IMG/VR virus record: IMGVR_UViG_3300036826_000134
Location: 1 to 34,688 of that record
Length of the DNA stretch: 34,688 nt
From: a virus
Direction: 5' to 3' (one strand)
The position numbers were made by a program, and so were the translations under genes. A model generated the notes under the pieces. That model was not told where the DNA came from, did not search any database, and saw only the letters and a list, made by a program, of their open reading frames with translations. This document shows, piece by piece, positions 30,319 to 34,688 of the stretch (position 1 is its first letter; each line of letters starts with the position of its first letter).

Positions 30319-30528
30319 ATGAAGCTGAAACTGATCACCCGTCCTGGCTTCGACTGGCGCAAGGTCGCCTGGGGCAGACCCGACGCGCGGGTGCGCGAGC
30401 TCTGCGCCTATTGTCATGGCGCGCTGCCCAGGGTTCCGCTGATGCTTTGGAAGGACGATGGCAGCGCCGCTTCATTCTGCGACGATTGTGTTGAGCGGTG
30501 GTGGACGACGGACGCAGGGAGCGCGTGA
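30319..30528 (+). CDS. small zinc-finger-like protein, 69 aa
   Basis: Rightward gene inside the leftward late block. ATG 30319 follows GTGAGGGGC at good spacing. The 69-residue basic protein has CAYC and CDDC pairs about 27 residues apart (ELCAYCHGALPR then FCDDCVERWW), a zinc-ribbon-like layout. Its last base is the first base of the next start, so the two zinc proteins form a coupled pair. The reverse orientation and own regulatory region suggest expression outside the late programme, for example in early infection or in lysogens. Function unknown. Confidence 0.78.
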   Translation: MKLKLITRPGFDWRKVAWGRPDARVRELCAYCHGALPRVPLMLWKDDGSAASFCDDCVERWWTTDAGSA

Positions 30529-30746
30529 TGGGCTACATGTTTGCCACAGGCCCCTGCATCTGCTGCCTGCGCGTATTCTCCTACAACCCGACGCGGGTGC
30601 CGAGCACCTCGGCGATCACCGGCGAGCGCGAGCCGATCTGCAGCGACTGCATCGAGCGGATCAACAAGAAGCGGCTCGCACTCGGGGCCGAGCCGATCGT
30701 GCCGCTGCCTGGAGCCTACGAGCCATGCGAGGAGAGCGAGCTATGA
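30528..30746 (+). CDS. small zinc-finger-like protein, 72 aa
   Basis: Second gene of the rightward pair, starting at ATG 30528 with AGGGAG upstream and overlapping the previous TGA by one base. It has CICC near the start and CSDC about 27 residues later (PICSDCIERINKKR), then an acidic Pro-rich tail ending CEESEL. The spacing resembles its neighbour, so they may be paralogues. Its last 86 nt overlap, tail to tail, the end of the leftward sigma-domain gene. Function unknown. Confidence 0.75.
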   Translation: MGYMFATGPCICCLRVFSYNPTRVPSTSAITGEREPICSDCIERINKKRLALGAEPIVPLPGAYEPCEESEL

Positions 30747-30999
30747 ATGGGTCCAGCCTGCCCAGCCGGCGCCGGAGCGTGCGCAACCCCTTGGTCTCGA
30801 TACTGTGCACCACCTGGCGGTGGCGACCGATGATGTCGCCGATCGCCTGCAGGGTCTTGCAGTCGTCATCGAGCCCGAAACGCCAGCGGATGACGTCGCG
30901 CGTGCGTTCCGGCAGCTCGCCTATCGCCCCATGCAGGAGCGCGATGCGCTCCTTGTCCAGGAGCAGGCTCTCGGGCGTCGGCTGCAGATCAAGCAGCAT
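30661..30999 (-). CDS. stand-alone sigma-70 region 4 (-35-binding) domain protein, 112 aa
   Basis: Residues about 19-80 (IALLHGAIGELPERTRDVIRWRFGLDDD, then TLQAIGDIIGRHRQVVHSIETKGLRTLRRRL) match sigma-70 region 4: LPER, RFGL and the terminal HTH are all present. Regions 1-3 are absent, so it cannot act as a complete sigma factor. Compared with E. coli sigma-70 the recognition helix keeps Arg584 (R61) but has Gln for Glu585, Val for Arg586, His for Arg588 and Ser for Gln589. It starts 2 nt after the terminase large stop, so it is co-translated. The last 30 residues lie opposite the rightward zinc-finger gene and are Arg-rich. It may redirect host polymerase to late promoters or occlude -35 elements; this is inference. 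Confidence 0.82.
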   Translation of the reverse strand: MLLDLQPTPESLLLDKERIALLHGAIGELPERTRDVIRWRFGLDDDCKTLQAIGDIIGRHRQVVHSIETKGLRTLRRRLGRLDPFIARSPRMARRLQAAARSARPRVRAASC

Positions 31000-31001
31000 T
31001 T

Positions 31002-32480
31002 TCAGGCTAGGGCTTCAATCGGCTCCCCGGTGAAGATGTCCCAGTCGTCGGAGGTCTCGCGCTCCGGCGGCTTCTTCCCCGCCACGAACCCTAGCGGCAC
31101 GAGCCGCGCGAACCGCTTGTCCATCAGCGCAATGCGCGTCGCGCTCATCAGGTCGTCGCGCTGCTTCACCACCTGCCCGTTCTTCCGGTGATAGAGCCTT
31201 CGCTCCTCCAGCCAGTCGCTTAACTGCGCCGCGACCTTGAGCCGCCCGGTCTTTTCCCGCTCATCCCATTCGAGCAGCCCGGCCTCGGTCGACAATGAGC
31301 CGTCCGGCCAGCTCGCATGCCTGGGCAGCATCTTCAAACCCTCGCGCCGGTAGAGCGCAGCCACCGGCTCGCCGGTCCCATGATCTCTGTCGCCGGCATC
31401 CTTCGGCCAGGCCACCGGCACCTCGGCGCCGATCGGCTTCATCCGCGCCACATGCATGATCGGGATTGCATCGCTCATCCGAAACGCATGGTGCACATGC
31501 ACCACATCGTTGTCCTTGTCCCATAAAATGAGCACCGCGGCGAACGGGTGGCCGATGCCGATGTCGATGCCCCACAGCTTGGGCCAGTAGCTCGGGATGT
31601 GCATCAGCGGCGGCTCGATGATCGCCGCCTCCGGGGTCTGGAAAATCCGCCCGCTGCCCAGCATCGGCACGCCGCGGGCACGCGCCTCGCGCTCGTGCGG
31701 CAGGTAGCCGGCGAGCATCTTCTCCTTCGCCGCCTTCGACAGATGCCCGCCCTCGGGCACGTCGTCCATCGTCATCGTCACCATGCCGCGGTGATCGTTC
31801 GCCTCCTGCATGTAGCGCAGCACCACCGCGGTCGGCCCCTCCAGCGGCGTGAAGGTCAGCATCGCCAACCCGTCGCGATCGCCCAGACGCGTCAATCCCT
31901 CCGCATAGATGTCGAGCGGCGGCTCCTCATCGAACCACACCACGTCGAGACTCTCGCCCTGAAACTTCTGCCGCCCCTGCTCGTAGCTCTTGAAGCGGAT
32001 GATCGACACCCCGCCCGACTGATGCTTGACCTGCACCGTGTCATAAGCGTCGGTGATGCCTCGCGCGAGCGACTTGTCGATCAGGTCCTCGCGCGGCAGC
32101 ATCCCCGCGCCCCACGCCTCCGCCACCCCCGGCTCGCCGCAGAGCTTGGTCTGCGCCACGTCGCGAACCTCCAGCGAGGTCGGCCCCGCAACCCACACCT
32201 TCACCGGCTGCTCGAACCGCCGACCCTGCCACCACGGCGGATAACGCCCGGTCGCATGACACGCCACCTCGAACGCCCCGCACTCGGTCTTGCCCAGCCG
32301 GTTGCCGGCCATCAGCAACCGCTCGCGCTTGCTCGCCCCAAGCTCAAGAAACTCCCGCTGCCGCGGATACGGCGCAAAATACGCCCAGCGGAAAAACCGC
32401 TTGCGCTTGTCAACCCACGCGAGAACCTCGCGCCGCTCACTCGCCGTCAGCGGCTTCGCTTCTTCCTGCTGCTCGCTCAA
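31002..32480 (-). CDS. terL: terminase large subunit (ATPase and nuclease)
   Basis: Motor protein that packages DNA through the portal and cuts concatemers. With numbering from TTG 32480 it has about 492 residues. Visible motifs are Walker A MAGNRLGKT (about 58-66), Walker B LDVVWFDEEP (about 177-186), and an RNase H-like nuclease start WGIDIGIGHPFAAVLILWD (about 304-322). No ATG fits. TTG 32480 follows GGGGGAGG closely and gives MSEQQEEAKPL; TTG 32495 is the longer alternative. It overlaps the small-subunit gene by 44 nt and is followed by the sigma-domain gene. Confidence 0.93.
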   Translation of the reverse strand: MSEQQEEAKPLTASERREVLAWVDKRKRFFRWAYFAPYPRQREFLELGASKRERLLMAGNRLGKTECGAFEVACHATGRYPPWWQGRRFEQPVKVWVAGPTSLEVRDVAQTKLCGEPGVAEAWGAGMLPREDLIDKSLARGITDAYDTVQVKHQSGGVSIIRFKSYEQGRQKFQGESLDVVWFDEEPPLDIYAEGLTRLGDRDGLAMLTFTPLEGPTAVVLRYMQEANDHRGMVTMTMDDVPEGGHLSKAAKEKMLAGYLPHEREARARGVPMLGSGRIFQTPEAAIIEPPLMHIPSYWPKLWGIDIGIGHPFAAVLILWDKDNDVVHVHHAFRMSDAIPIMHVARMKPIGAEVPVAWPKDAGDRDHGTGEPVAALYRREGLKMLPRHASWPDGSLSTEAGLLEWDEREKTGRLKVAAQLSDWLEERRLYHRKNGQVVKQRDDLMSATRIALMDKRFARLVPLGFVAGKKPPERETSDDWDIFTGEPIEALA

Positions 32481-32952
32481 CAACCTCCCCCTCAATCACA
32501 TTCCCCCCAATCAGCCTCGCCTCATCAACCCCAAGCTGCCCAGCCATCCGCCGCGCAAGCTCCTCCAGGCTCCGCATGTCCGCAACATGCTCAACCGTCA
32601 CCTTGTGCTCCGTCTTCGCCGAATGCCCGCTCCGGTCCAGCACCGTCTCAATCATCCGACCATGATACGGATGCCTCGGGTTCGCCAAAATGTTGCGCGC
32701 CGCGTCAATCGCCAACGGCGCCAGCCCACGCAAAAATTTCCGCGAACACTCCTCAACCGCCGCCAACACCTTCGGGTTCTGCATCAACAGGCAGCCCCGT
32801 ACCTTCGCCCCCTCCAAATGATCCGAATACCCAGCCTCTCGCGCCGCCGCACTCTGGTTCATCCCACTCGCAACCAACCACGCAAACCGCCGCCGCCGGT
32901 CATCCCCCAGCGCATCCATCGCAGGACCATAAACATCAGGAAAATCTTCCAT
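32437..32952 (-). CDS. terS: terminase small subunit, 171 aa
   Basis: DNA-recognition partner of the large subunit. The first 75 residues form a helix-turn-helix region (RRRRFAWLVASGMNQSAAAREAGYSD) followed by MQNPKVLAAVEE, as in small terminases. The C-terminal half is helical and acidic and would mediate oligomerisation and large-subunit contact. ATG 32952 is immediately preceded by AGGGAGG, closer than ideal spacing, and lies 29 nt downstream of a late element. The frame is open further upstream to 33201 but without a supported start. It overlaps the large-subunit gene, the usual arrangement. Confidence 0.85.
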   Translation of the reverse strand: MEDFPDVYGPAMDALGDDRRRRFAWLVASGMNQSAAAREAGYSDHLEGAKVRGCLLMQNPKVLAAVEECSRKFLRGLAPLAIDAARNILANPRHPYHGRMIETVLDRSGHSAKTEHKVTVEHVADMRSLEELARRMAGQLGVDEARLIGGNVIEGEVVERAAGRSEAADGE

Positions 32953-32981
32953 CCTCCCTATTTGTCTTAACCGCGTTATCA

Positions 32982-32993
32982 ACTCAACGCACA
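32982..32993 (-). promoter_or_regulatory. late-block element GTGCGTTGAGT (copy 6)
   Basis: Leftward TGTGCGTTGAGT, 29 nt before the terminase small-subunit ATG. The spacing is close to copies 1 and 2 (31 nt). No strong -10 box follows. Confidence 0.6.
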
Positions 32994-33426
32994 CACCGCG
33001 CGAAAGAGGAGGGGCAGGTAAAAATCCTCGGGCGCGGTCGCTGTCGGGGGTAGCCGGCCCTCCCCCCCGGTCTTTTGGCCTCGGGGTGTCGAGGTGGACC
33101 GTCGCGCACCTCGCATTTGCGCGTGCGACGCTCTCGTTCATACCGTCGAACACGAGCAGGAAGAAACACTTGCTGATGTGCTCACGAGCGCCTCGACGCA
33201 TCGCGCCAGGCGCTCGATGTGCGAGCAGTTATCCCGCGTTTAGAAACATCGAGCTGCTCCGGCTGCTCCCCCGTACTCCACCGGCTGCTCCGCGGGTGCT
33301 TCCCCGGCTGCTTCTGCGGCTGGCTTGCTTGGGCGAGTGGCTGCTGCTGATCTGCTGCTTGCGGTTGGCTGACCGGGGGCTGCGATGCTAGGCGTTTTCC
33401 GCATGGCTGCCATTCCATTTTGTCTG
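32994..33426. other. non-coding region with hairpin and CCGGCTGCT repeats
   Basis: I see no convincing gene in these 433 nt. They hold a 9-bp inverted repeat CGAGCGCCT (33185-33193)/AGGCGCTCG (33208-33216). They also hold three copies of CCGGCTGCT at 33259, 33281 and 33304, spaced 22-23 bp (two helical turns), with looser GGCTGCT copies after them. GGTCGCTG...TAGCCGG (33036-33057) resembles 2831-2852. At 33388-33413, CTAGG-N2-TTTTCCGCAT is shared with 860-885. A regulatory or origin-like role is possible. Confidence 0.5.
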
Positions 33427-33455
33427 TTGCATCGTAGGCGTTCTGCTCCTATGTA
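33427..33455 (+). promoter_or_regulatory. promoter with TAGG-N9-CCTA operator (copy 4)
   Basis: The -35 is TTGCAT (33427-33432), the spacer 17 bp and the -10 TATGTA (33450-33455). Arms are TAGG (33435-33438) and CCTA (33448-33451), in the same register as copies 1-3 although over 30 kb away. It precedes the gene at 33482, which shares the ATAGGAGGGT ribosome-binding leader with the gene at 193. Confidence 0.68.
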
Positions 33456-33481
33456 TGTTTCGTCAACGATAGGAGGGTGCG

Positions 33482-33652
33482 ATGAGGAAGGTTCGGAACG
33501 TGTTGAAGGGGTGGGTGATGCGGCTTGTGGTTTGGCTGTTTGCCGACGCGGTTGCGGAGGCGGTTCGTGCGGCTGATGCGCGGGCTTGGGAGCGAGCGAA
33601 GGCTGGGCGACCGGGTGCGACGTACGACGCGACCGGGCTCGATGAGAAGTGA
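33482..33652 (+). CDS. small hypothetical protein, 56 aa
   Basis: A 56-residue product (start MRKVRNVLKGWVMRLVVWLF) from ATG 33482, with AGGAGG (33471-33476) upstream. Residues about 8-20 are hydrophobic between basic residues, which suggests membrane or amphipathic-helix character. The rest is Ala/Arg-rich and helical. It is controlled by operator copy 4 and followed 13 nt later by another small gene. Function unknown; a small regulator or membrane peptide are both possible. Confidence 0.68.
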   Translation: MRKVRNVLKGWVMRLVVWLFADAVAEAVRAADARAWERAKAGRPGATYDATGLDEK

Positions 33653-33665
33653 GGGGGAGGCGGAC

Positions 33666-33899
33666 ATGATCACAATTAGCACAATCCATCATCGGGGAAC
33701 GCGCCCCGCAGTAGACGTATTCGACGGCGGGCGCTTCATCGGTATCATCGAGCAATGGGTTAATGGAGCGTGGGCGATCCGCTATGCACGCCCACACGAA
33801 CGCTTTGCGTTTCCGAATGCCACGGAGCGCGGCTTCACAAGCCCGCATGATGCTGCACGTTTCATCGAACGCGAGGGGTATCTCTGGCCGCACGAGTAG
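33666..33899 (+). CDS. hypothetical protein, 77 aa
   Basis: I chose ATG 33666 because GAGGGGGAGG precedes it; the longer frame to 33525 covers the previous gene. The 77-residue product begins MITISTIHHRG and has a compact alpha/beta look (VDVFDGGRFIGIIEQWVNG, then SPHDAARFIEREGY). No motif recognised. It is co-transcribed with the gene at 33482 from a TAGG-N9-CCTA promoter and lies opposite to the late operon, so it is probably an early or lysogenic accessory gene. Confidence 0.75.
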   Translation: MITISTIHHRGTRPAVDVFDGGRFIGIIEQWVNGAWAIRYARPHERFAFPNATERGFTSPHDAARFIEREGYLWPHE

Positions 33900-33959
33900 C
33901 AGGACCGAGCAAACGGGGGTTGCGCGCGCGATGAAGAATGGTCGCGCGCGTAGTCGCAC

Positions 33960-33971
33960 ACTCAACGCACT
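33960..33971 (-). promoter_or_regulatory. late-block element GTGCGTTGAGT (copy 7)
   Basis: Leftward AGTGCGTTGAGT follows the TGA stop of the gene at 33971-34552 (TGAGTGCGTTGAG, as in copy 3). It points leftward through the rightward gene pair toward the terminase genes, so a transcript from it would be antisense to that pair. Confidence 0.58.
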
Positions 33972-34552
33972 CACTTTTTCTTGTGGCGCCGCCGGCGCTT
34001 ACGCTGTGGAAACACGTTTTGTGCTCGCATCTCGGCTACCTTTTTCCGCAGCTCGGCGGCGCGTTTTGCCTCTTCCCGCGCATGCGTCCACCGCACCACC
34101 CCCGCATTGCTGGCAATCAAGGCCCTTTCGCGCGCCGATAGCTGCGTCATCCGCCTAGCTGCGAGAGCTTTTCCCCATTCCGAATTGCCCAGCCGCGGAC
34201 AGATTTTCAGTCTCGTGAGCATCTCGTGAGCATAGCGCCGCCGACGGCGTTTATACGGGGCATTCTGCGCGATCTCCTTCCAGCGGTGATTGCGCCTTAG
34301 CTCGCTGATTTTCTCCGCATCGGCGACCACGATCAGGTGCAGGCCGCCGGCTTGCAGGATCGGGCCGAGCGAGACCGGGCCGAGCGCCCGCCGCGCCCGC
34401 TTGCCGATCAGCTTCTGCACGTAGCCGTCCGGCGTGCCGGCGAGGTCGTCGACCGAGCGGAGCGTGATCTTGAGCTCGGACATGAACCAGGCGCGCAGCA
34501 CCCGCACGAGCTGCGCGTACTCGGTCACCTCGGCGATGAAGCGCCGGCTCAT
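33971..34552 (-). CDS. HTH-like DNA-binding protein with basic tail, 193 aa
   Basis: I chose ATG 34552 because it overlaps the upstream stop (ATGA); the longer frame to 34609 runs into that gene. Residues about 25-75 (LKITLRSVDDLAGTPDGYVQKLIGKRARRALGPVSLGPILQAGGLHLIVVAD) resemble small HTH proteins common in rhizobial and related genomes, which supports an alphaproteobacterial host. The rest is very basic, with RRRRR (about 98-102) and a KRKRRRRHKKK-type end. It probably binds DNA or RNA. It is a candidate regulator of the late or early operators, but no direct evidence ties it to a site. Confidence 0.72.
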   Translation of the reverse strand: MSRRFIAEVTEYAQLVRVLRAWFMSELKITLRSVDDLAGTPDGYVQKLIGKRARRALGPVSLGPILQAGGLHLIVVADAEKISELRRNHRWKEIAQNAPYKRRRRRYAHEMLTRLKICPRLGNSEWGKALAARRMTQLSARERALIASNAGVVRWTHAREEAKRAAELRKKVAEMRAQNVFPQRKRRRRHKKK

Positions 34553-34688
34553 TCCGCCGCTTCGGCATTCGGTACTTTGCCGTCCATCGCCTCGCGCATC
34601 CGCTGCCAATGCGACTTGGGACCGTCGGGGATCGCGTTCCAGGCCGCATCCGAGATGCCCAGCCGCGCCTTGAATTGTGCCGCCGTCT
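34549..34688 (-). CDS. hypothetical protein, partial (5' end outside window)
   Basis: Only the last 46 residues are in the window. They start in frame at the edge and end with VPNAEAAE and TGA, overlapping the next start by 4 nt. The visible part (ARLGISDAAWNAIPDG, then SHWQRMREAMDG) is helical with several Trp and no motif. It belongs to the same leftward operon as the HTH-like gene. Its true length, start and function cannot be judged. Confidence 0.6.
   Translation of the reverse strand, partial: TAAQFKARLGISDAAWNAIPDGPKSHWQRMREAMDGKVPNAEAAE

Noticed and set aside
31548-33053. 501-codon rightward frame opposite the terminase genes
   Set aside because: Low-complexity Pro/Arg/His product antisense to two well-supported terminase genes.
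33086-33391. 101-codon rightward frame in the large non-coding gap
   Set aside because: No ribosome-binding site; Leu/Arg/Ala-rich product without motif; it runs through repeat-like CCGGCTGCT DNA. It could be real but cannot be supported.

Overview
The window is most of the genome of a temperate, GC-rich, podovirus-like phage or prophage. A tyrosine integrase shows it is temperate. A T7-like virion set shows a short-tailed virion: a head-to-tail connecting (portal) protein, tail tubular proteins A and B, and internal virion proteins. High GC, GC-rich codon use and an HTH protein of a type common in rhizobial prophages suggest an alphaproteobacterial host, possibly close to Bradyrhizobium; the host is inferred. 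No RNA polymerase, DNA polymerase, reverse transcriptase, tRNA, rRNA, CRISPR array or insertion sequence was seen. The right end cuts through a gene, so the genome continues.

Layout. Positions 1-3,540 are read rightward: a GGCNN pentamer array, small early genes, a small HTH protein, the integrase and a coiled-coil protein, with three clear rho-independent terminators. Positions 34,688-3,542 are mainly read leftward as a tightly packed late block: an HTH-like protein, terminase small and large subunits, a free-standing sigma region-4 domain protein, two small proteins, portal, a Bbp19-like protein, scaffold, head proteins, major capsid protein, a run of small virion or accessory proteins, a glycine-rich fibre, a repeat protein, tail tubular A and B, three internal virion proteins (the last a 2,192-residue polyvalent protein), a holin candidate and a modular endolysin. 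Two rightward islands of small genes interrupt it, at about 30.3-30.75 kb and 33.4-33.9 kb.

Regulation is the most interesting part. Four rightward promoters, upstream of genes at 193, 982, 1524 and 33482, share an inverted repeat TAGG-N9-CCTA placed identically relative to the -10 box; this looks like a regulon of one phage HTH repressor. Separately, the core (A)GTGCGTTGAG(C/T) occurs seven times, always at gene boundaries and always pointing along late transcription. Copies lie upstream of the terminase, the head-tail genes, the capsid gene, tail tubular A and the holin. The late block also encodes the sigma region-4 protein with altered -35-contact residues. A late-promoter system built on this domain, or a stoperator-like repressor system, is a testable hypothesis and not a demonstrated fact.

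How the genes work together. Integrase and HTH proteins set lysogeny. Terminase and portal package DNA into a scaffold-assembled capsid. The tail tubular proteins carry inserted carbohydrate-binding-like modules that, with the glycine-rich fibre, probably contact the cell surface. Internal virion proteins, including the polyvalent protein with P-loop kinase and ParB-like domains, probably enter the host with the DNA. The holin candidate and the amidase/transglycosylase-like endolysin release progeny.
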